Assembly: GCF_000715505.1 (NCBI RefSeq)
Contig: NZ_JHEH01000012.1
Coordinates: 1 to 64,000 of the forward strand
Origin: Thioclava dalianensis
Lineage (GTDB): Bacteria; Pseudomonadota; Alphaproteobacteria; Rhodobacterales; Rhodobacteraceae
Direction of reading: 5' to 3'
DNA: 64,000 bases
The translations under genes and the position numbers were made by a program. Below are positions 9,502-19,215 of this stretch, in pieces. The notes under the pieces were generated by a model that saw nothing but the letters and a program-made list of their open reading frames with translations, made no database searches and was not told the origin of the DNA. Positions within the stretch are counted from its first letter, which is position 1, and each line of letters opens with the position of its first letter.

Positions 9502-10098
9502 ATGCGTAATAAGTTTAACATCATCCTTTCGACCACCGCTCTCGCTGGCGCGATTTCGCTGGGTTCGATGGCCTATGCTGATAACGTGGCAACGAGCAAC
9601 TCCGACGACCAAAACGGTCAATACGGTTTGATTGACTACAAAATGCAGATCGTGCCGGAGACAGAAACCTCGCAGGGCAACCCGCCCGCAGTCGACACGA
9701 CGACCGCGAATGGCGACGGCACGCAATATGGCGAGGCCGATGTCAAGACCGGTACGGCGATGACGGACTCCACGTCGATGGGTGAAAACCAGATCCCTGA
9801 CGAGAACCAGCTGACCACGAGTTCGGGCATCGGTGAGAACAAGGCGCAGGCCGGTACCAATGAGGCCGTTGTGTCGTCGGATGGCGCAGCTGTCGGTACG
9901 GTCGAGAAAGTGGTCTCGATGGGCGATACCGATGAGGTCTATGTCCGCGTCGACGACACCGTGGATACCCCCGTTTCGCTGTTCAAAATCAGCGTTCCGG
10001 CCTCGGATATGTCGGGCGACAAGCTGACGCTGAACATGAAGCTGTCGGACATCCTCAACACGCTTGAGATGCAACAGGACGCGGCTGTCAGCAAGTAA
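9502..10098 (+). CDS. Secreted/periplasmic protein of unknown function inside the dcw cluster
   Basis: 198 residues with a clear Sec signal peptide (MRNK, then a hydrophobic core, cleavage expected after SMAYA, residue 26). The mature part is acidic, low in hydrophobics and rich in Thr, Asn, Asp, Gln and Gly. The C-terminal 75 residues (GAAVGTVEKVVSMGDTDEVY and following) loosely recall a PRC-barrel fold; I would not rely on it. The ATG at 9502 is chosen for its strong GGAGG (9492-9496) and the signal peptide; a longer frame from 9370 has neither. No mur/fts role is known for such a protein. It is flanked by its own promoter-like region and a strong terminator, so it is probably a separate transcription unit. 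Confidence 0.8.
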   Translation: MRNKFNIILSTTALAGAISLGSMAYADNVATSNSDDQNGQYGLIDYKMQIVPETETSQGNPPAVDTTTANGDGTQYGEADVKTGTAMTDSTSMGENQIPDENQLTTSSGIGENKAQAGTNEAVVSSDGAAVGTVEKVVSMGDTDEVYVRVDDTVDTPVSLFKISVPASDMSGDKLTLNMKLSDILNTLEMQQDAAVSK

Positions 10099-10120
10099 TT
10101 GCTTGAACAGCTAGCCTATT

Positions 10121-10151
10121 CGGCGCGCAAGGTCTCCTTGCGCGCCGTTTT
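10121..10151 (+). terminator. Strong Rho-independent terminator between the secreted protein and murD
   Basis: Perfect 12-bp stem, CGGCGCGCAAGG (10121-10132) with CCTTGCGCGCCG (10136-10147), 3-base loop, then TTTT. One of the strongest hairpins in the window. It should stop transcripts arriving from mraY and the secreted gene, so murD and genes after it need their own promoter. Confidence 0.9.
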
Positions 10152-10294
10152 CATATGCGACGGTGTCGTGCCTCCCCTGTGCAATCCCTCTTTCCCCTTG
10201 GAGCACGTTGAAATATCTCAGGGGTGTGGGCGCAACTGACATGTTTGCGCCACAGCGGGGCATGGCCCTTTGGCGCGAGATGACAGGAGAGGCC

Positions 10295-11695
10295 ATGATT
10301 CCGGTTCAAGGATATGACGGGCAGAAGGTCGCGGTACTCGGTTTGGGCCGCTCGGGGCTCGCCACGGCTGCAGCCTTGCAGGCGGGCGGCGCGATCCCGG
10401 TCTGCTGGGATGACAGCCCCGAGGGTCGGGCGCGTGCCGAGGCCGAGGGCTATCAGATCACCGATCTCACCCGGGCAGGCGCGTTTGAAGATATCGCCGC
10501 GCTGATCACCTCTCCGGGCATTCCGCATCTTTACCCTGCGCCCAATGCGGTGATTGCGGCGGCGATGCGGGCGGGCGTTCCGGTCGACAATGATATCGGG
10601 CTGTTCTTTGCCTCATGGGCGACCTCGAACTGGGCGAATTTCGATGTCGCGCCGCGCACGATCTGTGTCACCGGGTCGAATGGCAAGTCCACCACCACCG
10701 CGCTGATCCACCATATCCTGACCGAAGCCGGGCGTCCTGCGCAGATGGCGGGCAATATCGGGCGCGGCGTTCTGGATCTCGATCCGCCCGAAGGCGGCGA
10801 TGTCGTCGTGCTGGAGCTGTCCTCTTATCAGACCGATCTGGCCCGCGCGCTGACCCCGGATATTGCGGTGTTCACCAATCTCACGCCCGATCATCTGGAC
10901 CGACATGGCGGGATGGGCGGGTATTTCGCGGCCAAACGGCGGCTTTTCGCAGAGGGCGGTCCGGATCGCGCGGTGATCGGCGTCGATGAGCCGGAGGGCG
11001 CCTATCTCGCCAATCAGATCGCGATGGGGCGCAATGACGACCGGCTGATCCGGGTCTCCTCGGCGCGCAAGCTGGGCGATTGGGGCTGGTCGGTCTTTGC
11101 GCGCAAGGGGTTTCTGGCAGAATGGCGCAAGGGGCGGCAGATCGCCTCGATCGATCTGCGCGAGGTGACCGGGCTTCCGGGCGCGCATAACCATCAAAAT
11201 GCCTGCGCGGCCTATGCCGCTGTGCGCGCGCTCGGCATTGCCCCGCGCGAAATCGAGGCGGCGTTTCACAGCTTTAAAGGTTTGCCGCACCGCTCGCAGA
11301 CGCTGGCCGAGATCAATGGCGTGCGCTGGGTCAATGACTCCAAGGCGACCAATGTGGACAGCGCCGCCAAAGCCTTGCAGGCGTTTGAAAATATCCGTTG
11401 GATCGCGGGAGGCTTGGGTAAGGATGGCGGCGTCTCGGGGCTCTTGGAGCATCTGGGATCGGTAAAAAAAGCCTATTTCATCGGCCATTCCGCACGGGAC
11501 TTCGCGCTCGAACTGGCCCCGCTCGCGCATGAGATCTGCGAGACGATGGAGGCGGCGGTGGCAGCTTGTGCGCGCGATGCCGAGGCGGGCGACACCGTGT
11601 TGCTTGCCCCCGCAGCTGCCAGTTTCGATCAATATCCCAATTTCGAAAAACGCGGTGAGCATTTCGCGCAGCTTGTTGCCGCCCTTCCGAGGTAA
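10295..11695 (+). CDS. murD: UDP-MurNAc-L-Ala:D-glutamate ligase MurD
   Basis: Cytosolic ligase adding D-Glu to UDP-MurNAc-L-Ala. N-terminal Rossmann-like domain ([14 protein letters not shown], about 12-25), P-loop GSNGKSTT (about 127-134), LSSYQTD and [10 protein letters not shown] in the central domain, NDSKATN at the ligase C-domain. I start at the ATG 10295 because AGGAGA lies just upstream and the length (466) then fits the family; the open frame reaches back to 10163. Located after a strong terminator, so a promoter probably lies in 10152-10294. A stem GGCGCAA/TTGCGCC (10229-10251) is the only structure I see there. Confidence 0.95.
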   Translation: MIPVQGYDGQKVAVLGLGRSGLATAAALQAGGAIPVCWDDSPEGRARAEAEGYQITDLTRAGAFEDIAALITSPGIPHLYPAPNAVIAAAMRAGVPVDNDIGLFFASWATSNWANFDVAPRTICVTGSNGKSTTTALIHHILTEAGRPAQMAGNIGRGVLDLDPPEGGDVVVLELSSYQTDLARALTPDIAVFTNLTPDHLDRHGGMGGYFAAKRRLFAEGGPDRAVIGVDEPEGAYLANQIAMGRNDDRLIRVSSARKLGDWGWSVFARKGFLAEWRKGRQIASIDLREVTGLPGAHNHQNACAAYAAVRALGIAPREIEAAFHSFKGLPHRSQTLAEINGVRWVNDSKATNVDSAAKALQAFENIRWIAGGLGKDGGVSGLLEHLGSVKKAYFIGHSARDFALELAPLAHEICETMEAAVAACARDAEAGDTVLLAPAAASFDQYPNFEKRGEHFAQLVAALPR

Positions 11696-11696
11696 G

Positions 11697-12296
11697 ATGA
11701 GCGGTCCCGACGACATTCCAATTACCTATCAACGGGTTGCGGTTGAGTGGGACCGGGCGCGCAATCGCTCGCTCTTTGAAGAGACATGGCTGACGCGCGC
11801 AGTCGCAGGGCTGGAGCCCGGGGCGCGGGTGCTCGATCTGGGCTGCGGCGCGGGCGAGCCCGTGGCAGGTTGGCTGATTGCGCAGGGTTTTGCCGTGACG
11901 GGTGTCGATATTGCGCCCGCGATGCTGGAGATCGCGAAAGACCGTTTCCCGGCCGCGCGCTGGATCTGCGCGGATATGCGGGGGCTGGATCTGGGCGAGC
12001 GCTTTGATGCGGTGATCGCGTTTGACTCGTTCTTTCATCTCTCGCCGCAGGCTCAGCAGGACATGTTTGCCACCTTCGCGCAGCATCTCACATCCGGCGG
12101 TCACCTGTTATTTACCTGCGGCCCCGATGTGGGCGAGCCGATTGGCTCGGTGGCCGGGGTGCCCGTCTATCATGCCTCGCTCAGCCCGGCCCATTATGCG
12201 CAGCTGCTGGAGCAAAACGGGCTGATCGCGCGCCGTTTTGTCGCTCAAGATCCCGAATGCGCGGGCCGCTCATTATGGCTGGCGCAAAGGCGCTGA
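11697..12296 (+). CDS. Class I SAM-dependent methyltransferase
   Basis: 199 residues with the SAM-binding motif I VLDLGCGAGEP (about 45-55), the acidic end of strand 2 (VTGVDIAPAML) and the ICADMRGLDL and FDAVIAFDSFFHL segments of a Rossmann methyltransferase. The substrate cannot be predicted. The ATG begins one base after the murD stop, so it is co-transcribed and probably translationally coupled to murD. A 97-base gap follows before ftsW. It is not one of the standard dcw genes. Confidence 0.85.
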   Translation: MSGPDDIPITYQRVAVEWDRARNRSLFEETWLTRAVAGLEPGARVLDLGCGAGEPVAGWLIAQGFAVTGVDIAPAMLEIAKDRFPAARWICADMRGLDLGERFDAVIAFDSFFHLSPQAQQDMFATFAQHLTSGGHLLFTCGPDVGEPIGSVAGVPVYHASLSPAHYAQLLEQNGLIARRFVAQDPECAGRSLWLAQRR

Positions 12297-12393
12297 TGAG
12301 GCCTTTTCCCTAGCCAGCAAAGATCATTTGCGTTACCCTTTGCATTAGACCCGGAAAACGGGCGATTTGAGGCAGTGACGGCGGTATTAGCCC

Positions 12394-13560
12394 ATGACAG
12401 AAATGGCATTTGGTGCCGCGCCCGTAAGGGTCGGTGAACCTGTTCTTCCCAAGTGGTGGCGCACCATTGATAAATGGGCGCTTTCGGCAGTTCTGCTGCT
12501 GTTTGGTGTCGGCATGTTGCTGGGGCTGGCAGCCTCTGTGCCGTTGGCCGAGCGCAATGGTCTTGAGCCGTTCTACTACGTGAAACGACAGGCCGTGTTC
12601 GGCGCGATTGCGCTTTGCGCAATGCTGGGCATGTCGATGCTTGATCCCCGCCAAATCCGCAGGCTGGGTGTGATCGGGTTTGCGATCGCGTTTCTGGCGG
12701 TGCTCGCGCTGCCAGTGATCGGCACCGATTTCGGCAAAGGGGCCGTGCGCTGGATCTCGATGGGCTTTGCCTCGGTGCAACCCTCGGAGTTTCTCAAGCC
12801 CGGTTTGATCATCATGACCGGCTGGATGATGGCTGCGGCCCATGAGGTCGGCGGGCCGCCCGGACGCGCCTATTCCTTCATTCTCACCGTATTCATCGTC
12901 ATCATGCTCGCGTTGCAGCCCGATTTCGGTCAGGCCTCGCTCGTGCTGTTTGCATGGTCGGTGATGTATTTCGTTTCGGGCGCACCGATTGTGCTGCTGA
13001 CCGGGATCGGGGCGCTGACGATTTCGGGCGGCTTCTTCGCCTATAATTTCTCAGAGCACTTTGCCCGCCGGATCAACGGCTTCCTCTCGACCGATGTCGA
13101 TCCGCGCACCCAGATCGGCTATGCGACCAACGCGATCCAAGAGGGCGGATTCTTCGGCGTAGGCGTCGGGCAGGGCTCGGTCAAATGGTCGCTGCCGGAT
13201 GCGCATACCGATTTCATCATCGCTGTGGCGGCTGAAGAATACGGGCTGATCCTCGTTCTGTGCATCATCGCGCTCTACGCCACCGTCGTGATCCGCTCGC
13301 TGTTTCGTCTGACCCGTGAGCGCGACCCGTTTATCCGCTTGGCCGGCACCGGGCTTGCCTGCTCCTTCGGGGTGCAGGCGATCATCAATATGGGCGTGGC
13401 GGTGCGGCTCTTGCCTGCAAAGGGCATGACCTTGCCCTTTGTCAGCTATGGCGGCTCGTCCGTGATCGCCTCGGGCATCGCGGTGGGCATGTTGCTTGCG
13501 TTGACGCGGACCCGCCCGCAAGGCCAAATTTCTGATATTCTCGCCCGGCGCAACCGGTAA
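12394..13560 (+). CDS. ftsW: Septal peptidoglycan glycosyltransferase FtsW
   Basis: SEDS-family membrane polymerase that works with FtsI. About ten hydrophobic segments across 388 residues. The C-terminal signature [18 protein letters not shown] and the conserved [17 protein letters not shown] loop identify the family. Its position between murD and murG distinguishes FtsW from RodA. No good ribosome site is seen before the ATG. murG follows 13 bases after the stop. Confidence 0.96.
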   Translation: MTEMAFGAAPVRVGEPVLPKWWRTIDKWALSAVLLLFGVGMLLGLAASVPLAERNGLEPFYYVKRQAVFGAIALCAMLGMSMLDPRQIRRLGVIGFAIAFLAVLALPVIGTDFGKGAVRWISMGFASVQPSEFLKPGLIIMTGWMMAAAHEVGGPPGRAYSFILTVFIVIMLALQPDFGQASLVLFAWSVMYFVSGAPIVLLTGIGALTISGGFFAYNFSEHFARRINGFLSTDVDPRTQIGYATNAIQEGGFFGVGVGQGSVKWSLPDAHTDFIIAVAAEEYGLILVLCIIALYATVVIRSLFRLTRERDPFIRLAGTGLACSFGVQAIINMGVAVRLLPAKGMTLPFVSYGGSSVIASGIAVGMLLALTRTRPQGQISDILARRNR

Positions 13561-13573
13561 ACCGGAGGGTATC

Positions 13574-14677
13574 ATGAACTCTGACAAAACCCCGCTCTTG
13601 CTGATCGCCGCGGGCGGCACGGGCGGTCATATGTTCCCCGCTCAAGCGCTGGCCGAGGCGATGGTACGGCGCGGCTGGCGGGTCAAGCTGTCGACCGATG
13701 CGCGCGGCGCACGCTATGCGGGCGGCTTTCCTCATGTGGTGACAGTCGAGCAGGTCAGCTCGGCCACTTTCGCGCGCGGCGGGCCGCTGGCCAAGCTGCT
13801 GACCCCGTTCAAAATCGCAGGTGGCATCGTTTCGGCTATTTTCCGAAACCTTTCGGATAAGCCCACCGCCGTTGTGGGCTTTGGCGGCTATCCGACGATT
13901 CCGGCGCTGGCTTCGGCGACGGTTCTGGGATTGCCCCGCGCCATCCATGAGCAAAACGGCATCATGGGCCGCGTGAATCGCATCTTTGCGAAGCGGGTCA
14001 ATCGCTTTGCCTGCGGCACCTGGCCCACCGATGTGCCCGAAGGGGTTCAGGCCGAGCATACCGGCAATCCGGTGCGCGCGAGTGTTCTGGAGCGCGCGGG
14101 CGCGGCCTATATCCCGCCCGGTGACTATCCGATGTCGATTCTGGTGATCGGGGGCTCGCAGGGGGCGCGGATCTTGTCGGATTGTGTGCCCGAGGCGCTG
14201 GCGCTGCTGCCCGAGTCTGTGCGCCACAATCTGCGCATTGCCCATCAGGCCCGGCCTGAAGATCTTGAGCGGGTCGGTGCGGCCTATGAGGCCGCTGGTA
14301 TCACCGCTGAGGTCGAGCCCTTTTTCAACGATGTGCCGCGCCGCCTGAGCGAGTGCCAATTGGTGATCTCGCGGGCGGGCGCAAGCTCTGTGGCCGATAT
14401 CTCGGTGATCGGGCGTCCCGCGATCCTGATCCCCTATGCGGCGGCGGCGGGCGATCATCAGGCGGCCAATGCCAAGGGGCTGGCCGTGGCCGGTGGCGCG
14501 ATCACAATCCCTGAATCCAAACTCGACCCGGAAACGCTGCGCGATCAGATCGCGCTCGTTCTGGACAATCCCGATGGTGCTCTCCAGATGGCGCTCGCCG
14601 CGCTGTCTTACGGCGTGCCCGATGCGACAGAGCGCCTTGTCGCGCTTGTACAAGACCTAGCAGGACCCAAGACATGA
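13574..14677 (+). CDS. murG: UDP-GlcNAc:lipid I N-acetylglucosaminyltransferase MurG
   Basis: Peripheral membrane GT28 enzyme converting lipid I to lipid II. The glycine-rich [10 protein letters not shown] (14-23) binds the lipid carrier; [12 protein letters not shown] and the C-domain [24 protein letters not shown] region bind UDP-GlcNAc (quoted in part). 367 residues. GGAGG upstream of the ATG. Its TGA overlaps the murC ATG (ATGA). Confidence 0.97.
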   Translation: MNSDKTPLLLIAAGGTGGHMFPAQALAEAMVRRGWRVKLSTDARGARYAGGFPHVVTVEQVSSATFARGGPLAKLLTPFKIAGGIVSAIFRNLSDKPTAVVGFGGYPTIPALASATVLGLPRAIHEQNGIMGRVNRIFAKRVNRFACGTWPTDVPEGVQAEHTGNPVRASVLERAGAAYIPPGDYPMSILVIGGSQGARILSDCVPEALALLPESVRHNLRIAHQARPEDLERVGAAYEAAGITAEVEPFFNDVPRRLSECQLVISRAGASSVADISVIGRPAILIPYAAAAGDHQAANAKGLAVAGGAITIPESKLDPETLRDQIALVLDNPDGALQMALAALSYGVPDATERLVALVQDLAGPKT

Positions 14678-16086
14678 ACGCGACCAAACTGCCCGGAGAG
14701 CTCGGCCCCATCCATTTCGTCGGTATCGGCGGAATTGGCATGTCGGGGATTGCCGAGGTGCTGATGACACAGGGCTTCACCGTGCAGGGCTCGGATGCGA
14801 AAGCCTCGAAGATTACTGAGCGTCTCGAAAGCCTTGGCGCGACGTTCTTTGAGGGGCAGCGCGCTGAAAACCTTGGTGAGGCGGGGGTCGTGGTGATCTC
14901 CACCGCGATCAAACGCGGCAATCCCGAGCTGGAGGAAGCCCGGCGCCGGGGGCTGCCTGTGGTGCGCCGCGCCGAGATGCTGGCCGAGCTGATGCGGCTC
15001 AAATCCAACATCGCGATCGGCGGCACGCATGGCAAGACGACGACCACGACGATGGTGGCGACGCTGCTCGATAAGGGCAAGTTCGACCCGACCGTGATCA
15101 ATGGCGGCATCATCCATGCCTATGGCTCGAACGCGCGCGCGGGTGCGGGCGAATGGATGGTTGTGGAGGCCGATGAGAGCGATGGCTCGTTCAACCGGCT
15201 GCCCGCGACCATCGCCATCGTTACCAATATCGACCCCGAGCATATGGAGCATTGGGGCGATTTCGATGCGTTGCGCAAAGGCTTTTACGATTTCGTCTCG
15301 AACATCCCGTTCTACGGGCTGGCGGTTTGCTGCACCGATCACCCCGAGGTGCAGACGCTGGTGGGCAAGCTCAATGATCGCCGCGTCGTGACCTTCGGTT
15401 TCAACGCGCAGGCCGATGTGCGCGCGCTGAACCTGACCTATAAGGCGGGGATCGCGCATTTCGACATTGCCTTGCAGGGCGAGGAAGGCAAGCCGATGAT
15501 CGAGGGCTGCACCCTGCCGATGCCGGGCGACCACAACGTCTCGAACGCGCTGGCCGCCGTCGCGGTGGCCCGCCATCTGGGCATGAAACGCGATGAAATC
15601 CGCGAGGCGCTGGCAAGCTTCGGCGGCGTCAATCGGCGCTTCACCAAGGTTGGCGAGGTGCTGGGCGGCGTGACCATCATCGACGATTACGGCCATCACC
15701 CGGTCGAGATCGCCGCCGTGCTCAAGGCGGCTCGGCAGGCGGTGGCCCCTGGCGCGCGCGTCATCGCGGTCCATCAGCCCCATCGCTATTCACGTCTGCA
15801 TTCCTTGTTTGACGATTTCTGCACCTGTTTCAACGAGGCCGATGTCGTCGCCATCGCCGAGGTCTATGCCGCGGGCGAGGATCCGATCGAGGGTGCTTCG
15901 CGCGATGATCTGGTTGCCGGGCTGATTGCCCATGGCCACCGTCATGCCCGCGCGATCCTGTCCGAAGACGATCTCGTGCGGCTTGTACGCGAGCAGGCGC
16001 GACCCGGCGACATCGTCGTGTGTCTGGGCGCTGGAACAATCTCGAGCTGGGCCAATGGCCTGCCGCAAAAACTGGCTGCGACATGA
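14674..16086 (+). CDS. murC: UDP-MurNAc:L-alanine ligase MurC
   Basis: First Mur ligase of the pathway. N-terminal Rossmann fold [16 protein letters not shown] (13-28), P-loop [10 protein letters not shown] (about 116-125), [11 protein letters not shown], the MEHWGDF segment, and [10 protein letters not shown] with HQPHRYSR in the C-domain, all MurC-type. 470 residues. Overlaps murG by 4 bases and the next small gene by 4 bases. Confidence 0.97.
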   Translation: MNATKLPGELGPIHFVGIGGIGMSGIAEVLMTQGFTVQGSDAKASKITERLESLGATFFEGQRAENLGEAGVVVISTAIKRGNPELEEARRRGLPVVRRAEMLAELMRLKSNIAIGGTHGKTTTTTMVATLLDKGKFDPTVINGGIIHAYGSNARAGAGEWMVVEADESDGSFNRLPATIAIVTNIDPEHMEHWGDFDALRKGFYDFVSNIPFYGLAVCCTDHPEVQTLVGKLNDRRVVTFGFNAQADVRALNLTYKAGIAHFDIALQGEEGKPMIEGCTLPMPGDHNVSNALAAVAVARHLGMKRDEIREALASFGGVNRRFTKVGEVLGGVTIIDDYGHHPVEIAAVLKAARQAVAPGARVIAVHQPHRYSRLHSLFDDFCTCFNEADVVAIAEVYAAGEDPIEGASRDDLVAGLIAHGHRHARAILSEDDLVRLVREQARPGDIVVCLGAGTISSWANGLPQKLAAT

Positions 16087-16325
16087 GCGCTCCGCTCCTG
16101 CTCTCATGCCTCTGGGCGATTGGCGCATCGCTGATCGCGCTGGGGCCATCGCGGTTTCACTGGCCTGCGGCGTGGGTGCTGATTGCGCTTGGCGTGCCGC
16201 TGGTCGGCTGGGTGACGCTGGATCACGGGCCGATCGTGGGGCTTTTGGTGCTGGCGGGCGGGATTTCGGTGCTGCGCTGGCCGGTGATCTATCTGCTGCG
16301 CGCGGCGCGCCGCCGCTTGCTCTGA
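16083..16325 (+). CDS. DUF2484 small membrane protein between murC and murB
   Basis: 80 residues, about three hydrophobic stretches ([20 protein letters not shown] at the start, then [15 protein letters not shown] and [14 protein letters not shown]), ending in a basic RAARRRLL tail. Matches in size and position the DUF2484 family that sits between murC and murB in Rhodobacteraceae. Function unknown. The ATG overlaps the murC stop (ATGA), so it is almost certainly translated with murC; that start is preferred over the open frame back to 16020. Confidence 0.85.
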   Translation: MSAPLLLSCLWAIGASLIALGPSRFHWPAAWVLIALGVPLVGWVTLDHGPIVGLLVLAGGISVLRWPVIYLLRAARRRLL

Positions 16326-16351
16326 GCCATCGGCCCCGCTAGGAACGCGCC

Positions 16352-17281
16352 ATGACGAACCCTTCTTCTTATACGCCACGCGGGGTGCTGACGCCCGACC
16401 GGGCGCTGGCCGATCTGACATGGCTGCGCGTCGGCGGGCCTGCCGATTACCTGTTCCAGCCCGCTGATATTGACGATCTGTGCGCCTTTCTCAAAGGGCT
16501 GCCCGAGACGGTTGCGGTCTTTCCAATAGGCGTTGGCTCGAACCTGATCGTGCGCGATGGCGGGTTGCGGGCCGTGGTGATCCGGCTTGGGCGCGGCTTC
16601 AACGAGATCTCATTCGACGGCGATATCGTGCAGGCCGGGGCGGCGGCACTCGATGCGCATGTCGCGCGCCGCGCGGCCACGCAGGGGCGCGATCTGACGT
16701 TTTTGCGCACCATTCCGGGCAGTATCGGCGGGGCCGTGCGGATGAATGCGGGCTGCTATGGCAGCTATGTCTCCGATCATCTGATCGACGCGCAGGCGGT
16801 GTCGCGCAAGGGCGAGCCGCTAACGCTCTCCCCGCAGGATCTGGAGTTTGGCTATCGCCACAGCGTCTTGCCCGAGGGCGCGGTTCTGGTCAGCGCCCGG
16901 TTTCGCACAAGCCCCGGTGATCCCGAGGCGCTTGAGGCGCGCATGGCCGAGCAACTGGCCCGACGCGATGAGAGCCAGCCCACGCGCGAGCGCTCCGCCG
17001 GTTCGACCTTCCGCAATCCGGCAGGGTTCTCCTCGACCGGGCGGGCCGATGATGTGCATGATCTCAAGGCGTGGAAGGTGATCGACGATGCGGGCATGCG
17101 CGGGGCACGCCTTGGTGGCGCGCAAATGTCCGAAAAACACAGCAATTTCCTGATCAACGCCGATCACGCGACCGCCGCCGACCTTGAAGGATTGGGCGAA
17201 GAGGTGCGCAAAAAGGTTTTGCACAACTGCGGAATTTCGTTAGAGTGGGAAATTAAGCGCGTGGGCGAATTCGGGGCATAA
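16352..17281 (+). CDS. murB: UDP-N-acetylenolpyruvoylglucosamine reductase MurB
   Basis: FAD enzyme that reduces enolpyruvyl-UDP-GlcNAc to UDP-MurNAc with NADPH. FAD-binding [12 protein letters not shown] (60-71) and [14 protein letters not shown] (121-134), catalytic serine in AGSTFRNP (Ser218) and the late glutamate in [10 protein letters not shown]. Type II MurB by length (309). 26 bases after the DUF2484 stop. Confidence 0.96.
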   Translation: MTNPSSYTPRGVLTPDRALADLTWLRVGGPADYLFQPADIDDLCAFLKGLPETVAVFPIGVGSNLIVRDGGLRAVVIRLGRGFNEISFDGDIVQAGAAALDAHVARRAATQGRDLTFLRTIPGSIGGAVRMNAGCYGSYVSDHLIDAQAVSRKGEPLTLSPQDLEFGYRHSVLPEGAVLVSARFRTSPGDPEALEARMAEQLARRDESQPTRERSAGSTFRNPAGFSSTGRADDVHDLKAWKVIDDAGMRGARLGGAQMSEKHSNFLINADHATAADLEGLGEEVRKKVLHNCGISLEWEIKRVGEFGA

Positions 17282-17322
17282 GATCCCGACCCGATACGCG
17301 CCTGAATCTGAGCAAGACCAGA

Positions 17323-17338
17323 CGGGGGACAACCCCCG
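17323..17338 (+). other. Short stem-loop between murB and ddl
   Basis: Perfect 6-bp GC hairpin CGGGGG-ACAA-CCCCCG, 41 bases after murB and 12 bases before the ddl start. No T-run, so more likely an mRNA structure than a terminator. It ends only a few bases before the ddl ribosome-binding region. Confidence 0.45.
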
Positions 17339-17350
17339 CAAGAGGCGAAA

Positions 17351-18274
17351 GTGGCGGGCATGTCGAGCAGGGCATCCCACCGTGTGGCAGTCCTGTTGGG
17401 TGGCCTTTCCGCAGAGCGGGAAGTGTCGTTGTCCAGCGGGCGGGAATGCGCAAATGCGCTCCGCGCGGCAGGGTACGAGACCATTGAAATCGATGCGGGG
17501 GCAGACCTCGTGGCGCGGCTTCTTGAAGTGGCGCCTGACTGCGTTTTCAACGCCTTGCACGGGCGCTGGGGCGAGGATGGCTGCGTTCAGGGCATTCTCG
17601 AATGGCTGCGCATGCCCTACACCCATTCGGGTGTGCTGGCTTCGGCGCTGGCGATGGACAAGGCGCGTGCCAAGCAGATTTTCAAAGAGGCAGGCCTGCC
17701 GGTCGTCGAGTCGGTGATCGCGGCCAAGGCCGATGTGATGGCGCGCCATGTGATGCCTGCGCCCTATGTCGTGAAACCCAATAATGAGGGCTCGTCGGTC
17801 GGCGTCTATCTTGTGATGGATGGCGCCAATGCGCCGCCACAGCTCTCGGATGAGATGCCCGATCAGGTGATGGTTGAGACCTATGCGCCGGGGCGCGAGA
17901 TGACCGTTTCGGTTCTGGGGGATCGGGCGCTTTGCGTGACCGAGATCATCACCAGCGGCTGGTATGATTACGCCGCCAAATATCAAGAAGGCGGCTCGCG
18001 CCATGTGGTGCCTGCCGAGATCCCGCAAGAGATCACCGATGCCTGTCTCGACTATGCCCTGCGCGCCCATAAGGTGCTGGGCTGCCGCGGGCTGTCGCGC
18101 ACCGATTTCCGCTGGGACGAGGCGCGCGGGCTCGAAGGGCTCGTGCTGCTGGAGACCAATACCCAACCCGGCATGACGCCGACTTCGTTGTCGCCGGAGC
18201 AGGCTGAGCTGTGTGGCTTGGACTTCCCCGCGCTGATGACCTGGATGGTGGAGGATGCCTCATGCGACCGGTGA
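17351..18274 (+). CDS. ddl: D-alanine--D-alanine ligase
   Basis: ATP-grasp enzyme making D-Ala-D-Ala for MurF. HRVAVLLGGLSAEREVSLSSG at the N-terminus (quoted in part: VAVLLGGLSAEREVSL), the ATP-binding VVKPNNEGSSVGV, ETYAPGREMTVSVLG, and the metal/phosphate site LETNTQPGMTPTSLSPEQA (in part). 307 residues. GTG at 17351 or ATG at 17360 are both possible. Its 3' end overlaps ftsQ by 13 bases. Confidence 0.96.
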   Translation: MAGMSSRASHRVAVLLGGLSAEREVSLSSGRECANALRAAGYETIEIDAGADLVARLLEVAPDCVFNALHGRWGEDGCVQGILEWLRMPYTHSGVLASALAMDKARAKQIFKEAGLPVVESVIAAKADVMARHVMPAPYVVKPNNEGSSVGVYLVMDGANAPPQLSDEMPDQVMVETYAPGREMTVSVLGDRALCVTEIITSGWYDYAAKYQEGGSRHVVPAEIPQEITDACLDYALRAHKVLGCRGLSRTDFRWDEARGLEGLVLLETNTQPGMTPTSLSPEQAELCGLDFPALMTWMVEDASCDR

Positions 18275-19215
18275 CGCGCGACCCTGTGCGGGTTTCGGCC
18301 GATCATCGCGGCGGCATGCCTGCGCGGGTCTATCAACGCTCGCGCCGCAATTCATCGCGCGATCCGGCCCCCTCGCGGCTGTCATTCCGGCTGCAACGCC
18401 TCTGGCTGACGCCAATGGTGCGTGTGCTGACTCGGGTCGGGCTGCCGGTGCTTGTCGTGGGCGCGGCGCTGGCGATCTGGCTGGGTGATGCGGGACGGCG
18501 CGACGCGGTGATCGCGCAGTACAATGCGATCAAAGAAAAGATCGAGCACCGCCCGGAATTCATGATTTCGCTTCTGAAGATCGACGGGGCGGGGCCGGAA
18601 GTGGCGCGCGCGGTGCGTGCGATGCTGCCGATGACGCTGCCCGCTTCGAGCTTCGATATCAATCTCGACGCCTATCGCGACACGATCCGCAAGCTCGATG
18701 CCGTGGCCGATGTGAGCCTCGTGATCCGCCCCGGCGGCACGCTTGAGGCCAAGATCACCCAGCGCGTTCCGGTGGTTTTGTGGCGGACGCCGCGCGGTCT
18801 TGAGATGCTGGACGATACGGGCCACCGGGTTGCCACGCTGATCACCCGCGAGGCGCGTCCGAGCCTGCCTCTGATCGTGGGGCAGGGGGCGGATCAAGCG
18901 GTGCCGCAGGCGTTGCGCCTGATTGCGGATGCCGGGCCTTTGCTGCCACGGCTGCGTGGTCTGGAGCGGGTGGGCGAGCGGCGCTGGGATCTCGTGCTCG
19001 ATCACGATCAGCGCATCATGCTGCCCGATGCCGATCCGCTGGGCGCTCTGGACCGGATCCTCGCGCTCAACACCGCCGAGGGGCTTCTGGAACGTGATTT
19101 TACCGTAATTGATTTTCGCAACAAGGATCGCCCGACGATCCGGCTGAGCGCAGACGCGCTCGCCGCCTTCCGTCAGGCGCAATCCGACAGTCTCAAAGCA
19201 AGGGCGAGCCAATGA
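18262..19215 (+). CDS. ftsQ: Cell division protein FtsQ
   Basis: Bitopic divisome scaffold, 317 residues. A basic cytoplasmic N-terminus of about 50 residues (many Arg), one membrane segment (about 55-75, VRVLTRVGLPVLVVGAALAI), then a POTRA domain (FMISLLKIDGAGPEVARAV) and the FtsQ beta domain (DAVADVSLVIRPGGTLEAKI, VPVVLWRT). Start at the ATG 18262 because GGAGG precedes it and it keeps a normal length; the frame is open to 18211. Overlaps ddl by 13 bases and ftsA by 4. Confidence 0.95.
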   Translation: MRPVTRDPVRVSADHRGGMPARVYQRSRRNSSRDPAPSRLSFRLQRLWLTPMVRVLTRVGLPVLVVGAALAIWLGDAGRRDAVIAQYNAIKEKIEHRPEFMISLLKIDGAGPEVARAVRAMLPMTLPASSFDINLDAYRDTIRKLDAVADVSLVIRPGGTLEAKITQRVPVVLWRTPRGLEMLDDTGHRVATLITREARPSLPLIVGQGADQAVPQALRLIADAGPLLPRLRGLERVGERRWDLVLDHDQRIMLPDADPLGALDRILALNTAEGLLERDFTVIDFRNKDRPTIRLSADALAAFRQAQSDSLKARASQ

